A stretch of 64,000 nt of DNA from Alcaligenaceae bacterium SAGV5 (lineage in GTDB: Bacteria; Pseudomonadota; Gammaproteobacteria; Burkholderiales; Burkholderiaceae_B). The stretch spans positions 1 through 64,000 of the forward strand of contig SPDP01000003.1 of NCBI GenBank assembly GCA_009360345.1, given 5' to 3'. Of the stretch, positions 41,540 to 49,419 are shown piece after piece. The notes under the pieces were generated by a model. The model saw only the letters and a list, made by a program, of their open reading frames with translations, did not search any database and had not been told where the DNA came from. Made by a program: the position numbers and the translations under genes. The number at the start of each line of letters is the position of its first letter. Within the stretch, counting starts at the first letter, position 1.

Positions 41540-42499
41540 TCAATCCAGTCTCAGATTGAGCTGGCGGATCAGCCTGCCCCACTTTTCATGGTTTGTAGTG
41601 ATGGCCGTGGACAGCTCTTGCGAACTGCCGCCGATGGGCGTCAAGCCCACGGACTGCAACTGCGATGCAATAGCCGGGTCGCGCAAGATACGATTGATCT
41701 CACGATTCAGTTTCTCGACGATGTCCGGAGGAGTGCCGGTAGGTGCGAGGATGGACCAGGCTGTCGTTCCGTCGAATCCCGGGAAGGTTTCCGCAATTGA
41801 AGGAACGTTCGGTTCCGATGGGTTGCGCTGGATGCCGCCCAGTGCAATAGGGACCAATTTATCGGCCTTGAGGAAGGGCTTGGTTTGCGCCAGGCCGGTG
41901 TATCCGATGGGTATCTGGCCGGCAACCAGGTCGGTGAGTATTTGGCCGCTGCCTTTGTAGGGCACGTGAACCATCTCCACGCCGGCCAGCCGCTTTAGCC
42001 ATTCCATCGACAAATGGTGTATGGAACCGACTCCGGCAGACGCGTAGCTGTACTTGCCCGGATTGAGCTTCAGTAATTCGATTAGTGTTGCGAGGGATCT
42101 TGCGGGAACAGATGGATTGACGCTTAGGAGAAACTCGATCTTGGCAGCGGCGATCACAGGGGAAAAATCGCGCCGGATGTCAAAAGGAAGCTCCTTTTGC
42201 AGTTGGGGAGTGATGGTGAGCACCGAGTCGTCTGCCAGAAGCAGTGAATAACCGTCGGCGGGAGAGCGGGCGACATTGCTCGCGCCTATGATGCCCGCTG
42301 CCCCTGGCTTGTTGTCGATAATGATCTGCTGGCCCCACGCCGCCGTGAGTTGCTCGCCGATCAAGCGTCCGACCACGTCTCCGGATCCGCCCGCAACGAA
42401 AGGAACGACGAGGCGAACCGGCTTGACAGGGTAGGGGGTGCCATGGGCGGCGCAACAGACCAGGGCGGTGAGCGTCCCGGCGAGGAAAGATGTCTTCAT
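41540..42499 (-). CDS. Bug-family periplasmic substrate-binding receptor
   Basis: A 319-residue exported receptor with a short signal cleaved near residue 20 (AAHG/TPYP). Landmarks are KPVRLVVPFVAGGSGDVVGR, IDNKPGAAG, SPADGYSLLLAD and VPYKGSGQ. AAGGAGACATC precedes the ATG. It lies between the dioxygenase beta subunit and rubredoxin in a four-gene minus-strand operon and presumably binds the dioxygenase substrate. Codon use in this operon is visibly less G+C-rich than in the flanking regions, hinting at different ancestry. Confidence 0.93.
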   Translation of the reverse strand: MKTSFLAGTLTALVCCAAHGTPYPVKPVRLVVPFVAGGSGDVVGRLIGEQLTAAWGQQIIIDNKPGAAGIIGASNVARSPADGYSLLLADDSVLTITPQLQKELPFDIRRDFSPVIAAAKIEFLLSVNPSVPARSLATLIELLKLNPGKYSYASAGVGSIHHLSMEWLKRLAGVEMVHVPYKGSGQILTDLVAGQIPIGYTGLAQTKPFLKADKLVPIALGGIQRNPSEPNVPSIAETFPGFDGTTAWSILAPTGTPPDIVEKLNREINRILRDPAIASQLQSVGLTPIGGSSQELSTAITTNHEKWGRLIRQLNLRLD

Positions 42500-42574
42500 G
42501 ATGTCTCCTTGCCGCCTATGGCGGTTTGGTTCGCGTCTGGCGCGCGATATCCAGGATGGCCGTTGCCGGCGAGG

Positions 42575-43081
42575 CTAAAAGTAGACGAACATCGGATCGT
42601 GGACGGCATCGCAGTTGGCGATCAAGACCTTCTTCGATGCGATTTTGAAGGTGCCGTCGGATCTGAGTAGGCAGTGGGTCACATGTCCTGCGAATATGCG
42701 TTCGACGGGATGCGGCAGAGTGGGGCGGTGTTCGAACATGAAGAACGTCGAATGAGCCTGAATCAGGCCACCCTCTTCATGATCATCTATCTTGATATTC
42801 GATATCTGTCGTACGGCCCGGGACGCTGGAAGCTGTGCGTAGATCTTCGGGTGTCGCAGGCGGGCGATGCGGTTTTCCATGATCTCCCGGTCATCGAAGA
42901 AAAGAGAGACTTCATTCCATGGATCCTGTTGCTCGGGCTTGGACGGCGCCCAGTAGTATCCGTCTTCGGTAAAAAGCGAAGCCCATTCTTCGAATCTGCG
43001 CTGGTCCAGCATGCGGGCCTCGGCGATCAGGAAGTCCTCGATGTTCGTACGTAGTTCGGCATCTGGCGCGATCATTTTCAT
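42575..43081 (-). CDS. Aromatic-ring-hydroxylating dioxygenase, beta subunit
   Basis: A 168-residue small subunit with the SnoaL/NTF2-like cone fold: IEDFLIAEARMLDQRRFEEWASLFTEDGYYWAP at the start and ISNIKI, HVTHCLLRSDGTFKIASKKV at the end. Such subunits are structural partners of the alpha subunit in alpha3beta3 Rieske dioxygenases. The first codons overlap the alpha stop by 4 bp, and GGAGGAGAA inside the end of alpha is its ribosome site. Homologues act with benzoate-, anthranilate- and biphenyl-type dioxygenases; the substrate is not evident. Confidence 0.92.
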   Translation of the reverse strand: MKMIAPDAELRTNIEDFLIAEARMLDQRRFEEWASLFTEDGYYWAPSKPEQQDPWNEVSLFFDDREIMENRIARLRHPKIYAQLPASRAVRQISNIKIDDHEEGGLIQAHSTFFMFEHRPTLPHPVERIFAGHVTHCLLRSDGTFKIASKKVLIANCDAVHDPMFVYF

Positions 43082-44388
43082 TTCTCCTCCATGTATCGCA
43101 GGTAGCCGGCTTGGTACTGATTGCGCATGACGACCTCACTGGTGCCGCCGCCGCGGCGGAACTGATCGTCTTCCATGTGGCGATTGAACCAGACCCATTC
43201 TTGCCCCTGGCTTGCCAGGCCGCCTTGTACGCGTCTGAACATTTCGACATCGTCTGACTGAATCAGCGAAGCGGCGGAATGCGTAATGTTCAGGTAGCGG
43301 ATCAATTGCCGGTTGATTTCTTCCGGAGCCCCTTTTAGTTTTATCGGATAGACCCGGATTTCGGTGCAGTCGGGAGCGACAGGACGAATCGTTCTGACGT
43401 GACTGGATGCCAGTTGCATCACCACGCTTGGGTAGACAATCACGTTGTGGAAAAAGTCGGTGAGGATTTCCTCCGCGTGTGTTTCGCCGTGCTTGGCGGC
43501 CAAGGCCGAATGATGGGCATCGTAGAGGGGACCTCCTCGTTTTTCGTGGTTGAAGGGTAGTGGTCCGCAATAAGACAATCCCCAGTCCAGCCCTTGAGCG
43601 AGGACGGAGTCCCATTTCGAGTTTTGTTCGCTGGTGTCCAGATGCACACCCGAATCGTCGCCGTACCGACGGCGAAATTGCCGTTGCGTGGTTTCGTCGG
43701 TGGTGCATGCATGGGAAAACGGTGGATGATAGTTATCGTTCAAGTTTTCAACTTGAGCCTTCCAGTTTCCACGGATCAGATACTTGTGTACGCCGCCAGA
43801 AACATCCACTTCGCCGGCTGGCGCTCGATCGGCTATCCGGTCGATGCAGTGGGTAGCCTCCCCGAGAAAGGTGGCGAGTTCCGGCAAGGGATAGCTCAGG
43901 GGAGCCAGGCTGCCGAAGATGAAGCCACGGTAGGAGTCGACTCTTGGGACGCGCGAAAGTCCAAAGCACGCATGGTCTTGCATGTCGTAGCGGTTGGCAT
44001 ACGCGTCGCGCATGGGGGCCAGCAGAAGCTCGCCGTTGGTACGAAAGGTCCAGCCATGGTAGCCGCAGCGAATGGTGTTGCCGGTATTGCCGTGATCGTC
44101 CGTGATGACCATGACTCCCCGATGGGGACACCGGTTGTGCAATACATGTATGGCGCCCCCTTTGTGCCGAACGACGATGACGGGCTGGGTGCCCATCCAC
44201 GTCGTGACATAGTCGCCCTCGCGGGGAAGCTGGCTTTCGTGTGCGAGATATAGCCACGCGCGGCCGAAGATGCGCTGCATCTCCAGATCGAAGATTGCCT
44301 GGTCTGTATAGAGCCGCCGACTGACTCGGTCTGGTTGGATCAGAGCGGCCAGGTCGAGTTCTGGATCTGTTGCTGGAAGGTTGTGCAT
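43078..44388 (-). CDS. Aromatic-ring-hydroxylating dioxygenase, alpha subunit (Rieske)
   Basis: A 436-residue catalytic subunit. The Rieske [2Fe-2S] ligands are Cys/His in NRCPHRGVMV and RCGYHGWTF, with 17 residues between the ligand pairs. The mononuclear Fe site is in WKAQVENLNDNYHPPFSH, where the bridging Asp and two His are present. It is the first gene of the operon and starts at 44388, about 50 bases downstream of the start point expected from the promoter at 44445-44473. With beta it should dioxygenate or hydroxylate an aromatic acid. No reductase gene is present. Confidence 0.94.
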   Translation of the reverse strand: MHNLPATDPELDLAALIQPDRVSRRLYTDQAIFDLEMQRIFGRAWLYLAHESQLPREGDYVTTWMGTQPVIVVRHKGGAIHVLHNRCPHRGVMVITDDHGNTGNTIRCGYHGWTFRTNGELLLAPMRDAYANRYDMQDHACFGLSRVPRVDSYRGFIFGSLAPLSYPLPELATFLGEATHCIDRIADRAPAGEVDVSGGVHKYLIRGNWKAQVENLNDNYHPPFSHACTTDETTQRQFRRRYGDDSGVHLDTSEQNSKWDSVLAQGLDWGLSYCGPLPFNHEKRGGPLYDAHHSALAAKHGETHAEEILTDFFHNVIVYPSVVMQLASSHVRTIRPVAPDCTEIRVYPIKLKGAPEEINRQLIRYLNITHSAASLIQSDDVEMFRRVQGGLASQGQEWVWFNRHMEDDQFRRGGGTSEVVMRNQYQAGYLRYMEEK

Positions 44389-44425
44389 GACGGTTCCGAT
44401 AAGTTGCTCGATGTACCTGCAGGTA

Positions 44426-44465
44426 GTTGCTATGACAACTCAAATTCTAGTTGTCATAGCAACTT
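44426..44465. promoter_or_regulatory. MarR-type operator, perfect 16-bp inverted repeat
   Basis: AGTTGCTATGACAACT (44426-44441) and AGTTGTCATAGCAACT (44450-44465) are exact inverse copies separated by 8 bases. Each arm is itself a partial palindrome of the form GTTGNNATNNCAAC, so two regulator dimers could bind. One arm sits between the -35 and -10 of the dioxygenase promoter and the other covers its start point, an arrangement expected to repress strongly. Confidence 0.85.
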
Positions 44466-44473
44466 TGGTCAAC
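44445..44473 (-). promoter_or_regulatory. Sigma-70 promoter of the Rieske dioxygenase operon
   Basis: On the minus strand TTGACC (44473-44468) and TAGAAT (44450-44445) are separated by exactly 17 bases, near-consensus for sigma-70. Transcription would start around 44438, within the operator, ~50 bases before the alpha-subunit ATG. Confidence 0.8.
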
Positions 44474-44659
44474 GAGTAAGTTTCCCGGCATGCCGCTTTC
44501 GCCCGGGACTGATGGCGCGACGTCGTTTGCCCACCCAGGACCCTGCCCACGCTTGCCGAGGAAGTGCGGCCATCTTGCGCGCGCAGCGTGCCCGCCTTGC
44601 CGGGCGGGCTATCATGCCCGGCATGCGGCGCGGGCCGCCCCGGACTGGAGCATCGTTTC

Positions 44660-45547
44660 ATGGACACCCCCCGGCACTTCGGCTTTCTCGGACTCGGCAA
44701 CATGGGCCTGCCCATGGCGCGTCGCCTGCTCGCGGCGGGCCACGCGCTCACGGTGTGGAACCGGAATGCCGACAGGGCGGCCGAACTGGCCCGGGCCGGC
44801 GCGCGGGTGGCCGGTACGCCGGCCCAGGTGCTGGCGGCGGCCGACGTGCTGGGAATCTGCGTCAAGGACGGGGCGGCGGTCGACGCCGTGGTATTCGGTC
44901 CTGATGGCTTGGCCGGCGCCGGTCCGCAAGGTGGGCGCAAGATCGTGGTCGATTTTTCCACCATCGAGCCGGAGCACGCGCGCGATGTCGGCCGGCGTCT
45001 GCACGAGCGGACGGGGGCCGCGTGGCTGGACGCGCCCGTATCGGGCGGCGTGCCGGGCGCCGAGGGCGGCACGCTGATCTGCTTCGTCGGGGGGGAGGCC
45101 GCTGACCTGGAGGCGGCCCGGCCCTTCCTGGCGGCGCTGACTTCGCGTGTGACTCATATGGGGCCGGCCGGCGCGGGCCAGACCACCAAGATCTGCAACC
45201 AGATGATCGTTGCGGTGAATGTGCTCGCGATCGCCGAGACCTACGGCCTCGCGCGGCGCGCCGGCGTGGATGTCGAGCGCCTGGCGCCCGCGCTGGCGGG
45301 CGGGTTCGCGGACTCCCAGCCGTTGCAGATCTTCGGGCCCGGGATGGCTGCCGGCCGCTTCGCGCCCACGCGCACGGCGGTCGAATTGATGGCCAAGGAC
45401 ATCGGTATTTCGCAGCGCATGGCGGCTGAGCTGGAGGCGGACACGCCGGTGTCCGCTTTTTGTTCAAGACTGTACGAGTCCGTGCGCGAGCAGGCGCCCG
45501 AGATTTTCACCGGCGACGTGGCGGGATTGGTGCGGCGCTACGCCTGA
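44660..45547 (+). CDS. NAD(P)-dependent beta-hydroxyacid dehydrogenase (3-hydroxyisobutyrate dehydrogenase family)
   Basis: A 295-residue dehydrogenase. The Rossmann motif GFLGLGNMGLPMARRL opens the chain, the substrate motif DAPVSGGVPGAEGGTL follows, and the catalytic Lys lies in GAGQTTKICNQM. The Asn-Arg (WNRN) after the second strand suggests NADP preference. Relatives oxidise 3-hydroxyisobutyrate or reduce tartronate semialdehyde or succinic semialdehyde. GGAGC lies upstream of the ATG. It is divergent from the dioxygenase operon and followed by the LysR gene, so its pathway assignment is open. Confidence 0.9.
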   Translation: MDTPRHFGFLGLGNMGLPMARRLLAAGHALTVWNRNADRAAELARAGARVAGTPAQVLAAADVLGICVKDGAAVDAVVFGPDGLAGAGPQGGRKIVVDFSTIEPEHARDVGRRLHERTGAAWLDAPVSGGVPGAEGGTLICFVGGEAADLEAARPFLAALTSRVTHMGPAGAGQTTKICNQMIVAVNVLAIAETYGLARRAGVDVERLAPALAGGFADSQPLQIFGPGMAAGRFAPTRTAVELMAKDIGISQRMAAELEADTPVSAFCSRLYESVREQAPEIFTGDVAGLVRRYA

Positions 45548-45567
45548 GTTGCCGTGGGTGGGGCGGC

Positions 45568-45573
45568 TATAAT
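45568..45573 (+). promoter_or_regulatory. Candidate -10 element upstream of the LysR gene
   Basis: A consensus TATAAT lies 38 bases before the LysR start codon in an otherwise G+C-rich 64-bp gap. No good -35 hexamer is at normal spacing, so activation may be needed. Confidence 0.45.
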
Positions 45574-45611
45574 TGGCGTTCGTCAGCCTTCTCCAACGAC
45601 GGAAGCCGTGA

Positions 45612-46547
45612 ATGCCCCCTTTTATTCCGCCGCTGAATGCATTGCTTGCTTTCGAGGCGACCGCCCGTCACCTGAGTTTCACGAAAGCCGCCAATGAGCT
45701 GCATCTGACCCAGGCGGCAATCAGCCATCAGATCCGTTCACTGGAGGATCGCCTGGGCACGGCGCTGTTCGTGCGGGCCAAGGGCCGGATCTCGCTGACC
45801 ACGCCGGGTTCGGAATATCTGGAAGCGGTCAGCGGCCTGCTGGTGGAACTCTCCACCGCGACCGATCGTGTCAGCCAGGGGGGCAACGAACACACGCTCT
45901 CGATCAGTTGCCTGCCCACGTTCGCGACGGAATGCCTGTTGCCGCTGCTGCCTGAGTTCCGGGCGGCCTTTCCGCAATTGCGGCTTCAGCTTTCCACCTC
46001 CTCGGTCTTCGATGCTTTCCAGATCAACGCCTATGACGTGGCGATCCGCTACGGTTCGGGCAAGTGGGACGGCGTGAAGTGCGATTGGCTGTGCGACGAG
46101 TATTTCTTTCCCGCGATGTCGCCGCGCCTGCTGGAGGGCCGGCCTGTCGGCGATGCGCCGGCGATCCTGGCCGGGGCGACGTGGCTGCGCACGTACTTTA
46201 CGTCGCTGTACGAGGATGACTGGCCGGAATGGCTGGCCGCCGCCGGCCTGGGCGAGATGCAGCCGCAGATGGAGCTGGGCATGCACATGCAATTGACCTC
46301 GCTGGCAGGGGCGGTGGAAGGGCTGGGCGTGGTGATCGCGCGCACGCCGCTGGCCAACCGCGCCTTGCGCAAGGGGACGCTGGTGTCCCCGTTCGGTCCG
46401 CGCCTCAAGTCGAAGTCGGCCTACTATCTGGCGACACCCGAGAGCCGCTACGAACATCAGAAGGTGGCCTGTTTCCGAACGTGGCTGCTGGAGCGCGCGG
46501 CCGAGCATTTTCGCCTGGAGCCCGAGGCGCTGATCGGTCATGGCTAG
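45612..46547 (+). CDS. LysR-family transcriptional regulator (GcvA-like)
   Basis: A 311-residue regulator: the N-terminal HTH (LLAFEATARHLSFTKAANELHLTQAAISHQIRSLE) is of the GcvA/AmpR subgroup, and the C-terminal two-lobe inducer domain begins about residue 95 (LSISCLPTFATECLLPLLPEF). Its 3' end overlaps the acyl-CoA ligase gene by 8 bp, so both are on one transcript. No regulator gene lies inside the convergent nine-gene molybdenum hydroxylase/UbiD operon, making this the best candidate for its control. Confidence 0.93.
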   Translation: MPPFIPPLNALLAFEATARHLSFTKAANELHLTQAAISHQIRSLEDRLGTALFVRAKGRISLTTPGSEYLEAVSGLLVELSTATDRVSQGGNEHTLSISCLPTFATECLLPLLPEFRAAFPQLRLQLSTSSVFDAFQINAYDVAIRYGSGKWDGVKCDWLCDEYFFPAMSPRLLEGRPVGDAPAILAGATWLRTYFTSLYEDDWPEWLAAAGLGEMQPQMELGMHMQLTSLAGAVEGLGVVIARTPLANRALRKGTLVSPFGPRLKSKSAYYLATPESRYEHQKVACFRTWLLERAAEHFRLEPEALIGHG

Positions 46548-48063
46548 CGAGTTCGCGCAATTCGTCGAGTCCTGTCTGGCGCGGCGGGCGAGCCGCCATC
46601 CGGATCGGCTGGCGCTGGCGGACACCGATGGCGCGAAGCTGGACGGCCGTGGCCTGTACGAGCGGGCGCGCGCGGTGGCGCGATCGCTGCCGGTGCCGGA
46701 CGGCGCTTCGCCGCCGCTCTATCTGCTGCCCACCGCCAATGGCGTCGAAAAGGTGGTGCTCTGGCTGGGCGCCTGGATGGCGGGCGCGGCGGTGCTCAAT
46801 ATCGACATGGACTACCTGCCGGCCGAAACGGTGCGCGCGCTGCTGGCGACCGCGCGGCCGTCGGGCATGCTGGCCCTCGCGCCCGCGGGCGCGGACTGCC
46901 TGCCTCTGGCGCAGGCACCCGGCGCGGCGGCGATGCCGGCGGGAACGGTGCTGGTCAATTGCACATCGGGCACGACGGGGATGCCCAAGCTGGTCTATCA
47001 GTCAGCGGCGGCGCTGCGGCACAACGGCGAGGTGTCCGCGCGGCTGATGCGGCTGGAAGAAGGGGAGCCCTGCCTGGAGGTGCGCGGACTGAACTGGTAT
47101 TCGGCGCAGATACTGAGCCTGATGCCGTTTCTGTCGGTGGGGACGCAGTTGCATGTGGCGCCCGGATTTTCGGCGTCCAGACTGGCCGGCTGGCTGGACG
47201 AGCGGGCGATCCGCTTCATGCCCATGGTGCCGAGCATGGTGCGCATCATGCTCGGCGTGGTGGAAGCGTTGCCGGAGGCCCTGACACGGTATTCGTGCAG
47301 TTCGTCGGAGTTGGCGGGGGAGTTGTGGCAGCGAGCGGAAGCAACCTGGCGCGTGCCGCTGATCAATCTGTATGGCAGTTCCGAGCTGGGCTGGATCTGC
47401 GGTTCGGACGAGGCGGACCGGCGGATCGGCCGGGTCGGGTTTCCGATCGACGGCGTGCGGGTGACGGTTGAGCCGGGAGCCGGAAACACGGCGGGGCAGC
47501 CTGGCCGCGTTCTGGTCCGGACCCCGCACGTCGCGCTGGCGACGCGTTCCGTGGGCGGCGATTTCCTGTACCCGGGCGACGAGGCGATCGATACCCAGGA
47601 TCTGGGCGTGTTCGACCCGACGGGCCGGCTCGCGCTGGCGGGCCGGGCCGACGACATGATCCTGCGGGGCGGCGTGAACATCCACCCGGGCGATGTCGAA
47701 CGGCATATCGAACGGGTGCCCGGGGTGCGGCAGGCGGTGGCCTTTGGCGTGGATGACGTCACGTATGGCGCGGTGGTGGGCTGTGCCTTCACCGGCGCGC
47801 CCGGCGTACAGGCCGACGATCTGGCCATACGCCTGGCGATGGAACTGCCGGCCGCATGGCAGCCGGTCTATTGGTGGAAGCTGGACAGCATTCCGCTCGG
47901 TGCCAACGGCAAGGTTTCGCGCCGCCAGCTCAGGCAGCGGCTGACCGAGTCGCTTCCGCCACCACTTGCACCTCGATCTGCGCGCCGAAGTGCAGCGGCC
48001 CGACCGGCACCACCGTGCGCGCACAGCGATGCTGGCCCAGACGCCGGCGATAGAGCTGGTTGA
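46540..48063 (+). CDS. AMP-forming acyl-CoA/aryl-CoA synthetase
   Basis: A 507-residue adenylate-forming ligase activating a carboxylic acid as its CoA thioester. Core motifs are the P-loop NCTSGTTGMPKLVYQS, the LYGSSELG adenine motif, the DLGVFDPTGRLALAGRADDMI hinge and a C-terminal catalytic Lys in PLGANGKVSRRQL. The domain ends near residue 472. The remaining ~35 residues (Pro/Ala/Arg-rich) are encoded by 134 bp that also code, on the other strand, for the RidA protein, so this tail is probably the result of a lost stop codon. Coupled to the LysR gene; predicted partner of the convergent operon. Confidence 0.9.
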   Translation: MASEFAQFVESCLARRASRHPDRLALADTDGAKLDGRGLYERARAVARSLPVPDGASPPLYLLPTANGVEKVVLWLGAWMAGAAVLNIDMDYLPAETVRALLATARPSGMLALAPAGADCLPLAQAPGAAAMPAGTVLVNCTSGTTGMPKLVYQSAAALRHNGEVSARLMRLEEGEPCLEVRGLNWYSAQILSLMPFLSVGTQLHVAPGFSASRLAGWLDERAIRFMPMVPSMVRIMLGVVEALPEALTRYSCSSSELAGELWQRAEATWRVPLINLYGSSELGWICGSDEADRRIGRVGFPIDGVRVTVEPGAGNTAGQPGRVLVRTPHVALATRSVGGDFLYPGDEAIDTQDLGVFDPTGRLALAGRADDMILRGGVNIHPGDVERHIERVPGVRQAVAFGVDDVTYGAVVGCAFTGAPGVQADDLAIRLAMELPAAWQPVYWWKLDSIPLGANGKVSRRQLRQRLTESLPPPLAPRSARRSAAARPAPPCAHSDAGPDAGDRAG

Positions 48064-48307
48064 ATTCGTCCCACAATCCGATGTCCGACAGGTAGATCGT
48101 GCATTGCACGATGCTGGCCAGTCCCTGGCCGCCTTCGGCCAGGATGGTTTCGATGCGGTCGAAGCAGGTGTCGAACTGGGTGGCGAAGTCTTCGCCGCGC
48201 GCCAGGTCGGGCAGCACGCCCGACAGGTAGACGAGCTGGCCCGTCTGCATGGCGGCCACGTAGTGGCCGACAGGCGCGGGCAGGCGGGGCGTGGGCCAGG
48301 GTGTCAT
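47930..48307 (-). CDS. RidA-family protein
   Basis: A 125-residue RidA/YjgF/YER057c-type protein (AMQTGQLVYLSGVLPD, then LASIVQCTIYLSDIGLWDEFN and LHFGAQIEVQVVAEA). In place of the arginine that binds substrate carboxylates in imine deaminases, this protein has Gly-Ala-Gln near the end, so deaminase activity is uncertain. It is the last gene of the minus-strand operon and overlaps CoxG-like by 4 bp; its 3' 134 bp overlap the convergent ligase gene. Its presence hints at a nitrogen-containing or reactive enamine/enol intermediate. Confidence 0.87.
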   Translation of the reverse strand: MTPWPTPRLPAPVGHYVAAMQTGQLVYLSGVLPDLARGEDFATQFDTCFDRIETILAEGGQGLASIVQCTIYLSDIGLWDEFNQLYRRRLGQHRCARTVVPVGPLHFGAQIEVQVVAEATRSAAA

Positions 48308-48930
48308 GCGCCACCTCCGCCGAAGGCGTAGGCCACGGCCACCGCGATCACAACGGCGGCCGCGGCATAGATCCAGGTGCGCGAGGACGAGGCGGCCGGT
48401 GCCGCGCCGGCGGCCCGCGGGGCGGTCGTTCCGGCACTCGCCGTGGCGTCCGGCGCGGCGTCCGGCGCGGCGTCGGTGCCCCGCGCGCCAGGGCCGGTGA
48501 TGGCCTTGTCCAGCCTCTGGAAAAACTCATCCGCCATTTTCTTGGCGACGCCGTCGATGACGCGCGCCCCCACCTGGGCCAGCTTGCCGCCGACCTGCGC
48601 CTTGACCTGGTAGGAGAGGGTCGTGCCGTCCGGGGCGTCGCTGAGCGAGACGCTGGCCGCGCCCTTGCCGAATCCCGCCGCGCCGCCGGTGCCGTTGAAG
48701 CTCAGGTCGTACGAGGTGTTGTCGATCTTGTTCTGCAGCGTGAGGTCTCCCACGAACCTGGCCTTGATGAACCCTACGGCCGCGACCATGGCGACCTTGT
48801 AGCCGTCGGGGCCGGTGGCGTCGATGGACTCGCAGCCAGGAATGCAGGCCTTGAGAACCTCGGGGTCGTTCAGGCAGCGCCAGACTTCATGGCGGGGGGC
48901 TTTGATGAGACGCTCGGCAACCATTTCCAT
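48304..48930 (-). CDS. CoxG-like SRPBCC protein with C-terminal membrane anchor
   Basis: A 208-residue protein. Residues 1-~150 match the CO-dehydrogenase subunit G family (SRPBCC fold: RLIKAPRHEVWRCLNDPEVLKACIPGCE and ATGPDGYKVAM). An Ala/Pro-rich linker and one C-terminal hydrophobic helix (YAAAAVVIAVAVAYAF) follow. CoxG proteins help recruit or mature molybdenum hydroxylases at the membrane and may deliver quinone. It overlaps RidA by 4 bp and lies 12 bp after the Fe-S subunit gene, consistent with a role for that enzyme. Confidence 0.9.
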   Translation of the reverse strand: MEMVAERLIKAPRHEVWRCLNDPEVLKACIPGCESIDATGPDGYKVAMVAAVGFIKARFVGDLTLQNKIDNTSYDLSFNGTGGAAGFGKGAASVSLSDAPDGTTLSYQVKAQVGGKLAQVGARVIDGVAKKMADEFFQRLDKAITGPGARGTDAAPDAAPDATASAGTTAPRAAGAAPAASSSRTWIYAAAAVVIAVAVAYAFGGGGA

Positions 48931-48942
48931 GCGGTGTGCTCC

Positions 48943-49419
48943 TTAGTTGCGGGTGCCGGCGCGCTCGGCGGCCAGCCGCACCGCGGCGATGATTTCGGGG
49001 TAGGTGCCGCAGCGGCACAGGTTGCCCGACAGGTAGTGTTCGATCTGGGCATCCGTGGGATCGGGGTAGGCCTCGAGCAGTTTGCGCGTCATCATCACGA
49101 AGCCGGGCGTGCAGAAGCCGCACTGAAAGGCGCCGCAGTCGATGAAGGCCTGCTGGATGGGGTCGAGTTCGCCATCCGCGGTGTTGAGTGCTTCGAGGGT
49201 CTCGACCTGCTTGCCCTGCAGTTTCCAGGCGGGATAGAGGCAGCCCGAGGCGGGCGCGCCGTCCACGTAGATGGTGCAGCAGCCGCACAGGCCCTGGCCG
49301 CAGCTTTCGCGCGCGCCTTTCAGGCCGCAGCGCCCCAGCATGTCGATGGCGTTGTCGCGCACGTCCACGTGGCGGCGTTCGGCGCGTCCGTTGAGTTCGA
49401 ACTCGATGTCGATGTTCAT
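48943..49419 (-). CDS. Molybdenum hydroxylase, [2Fe-2S] small subunit
   Basis: A 158-residue electron-transfer subunit of a xanthine-oxidase-family enzyme. The plant-type cluster is ligated by CxxxxCGxGxCGCC (ESCGQGLCGCCTIYVDG), and the second cluster by CGFCTPGF and NLCRCGTYPEI. The ATG at 49419 overlaps the large-subunit stop by 4 bp. It carries electrons from the molybdenum centre to the FAD subunit. Length is usual for CoxS/IorA-like subunits. Confidence 0.94.
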   Translation of the reverse strand: MNIDIEFELNGRAERRHVDVRDNAIDMLGRCGLKGARESCGQGLCGCCTIYVDGAPASGCLYPAWKLQGKQVETLEALNTADGELDPIQQAFIDCGAFQCGFCTPGFVMMTRKLLEAYPDPTDAQIEHYLSGNLCRCGTYPEIIAAVRLAAERAGTRN

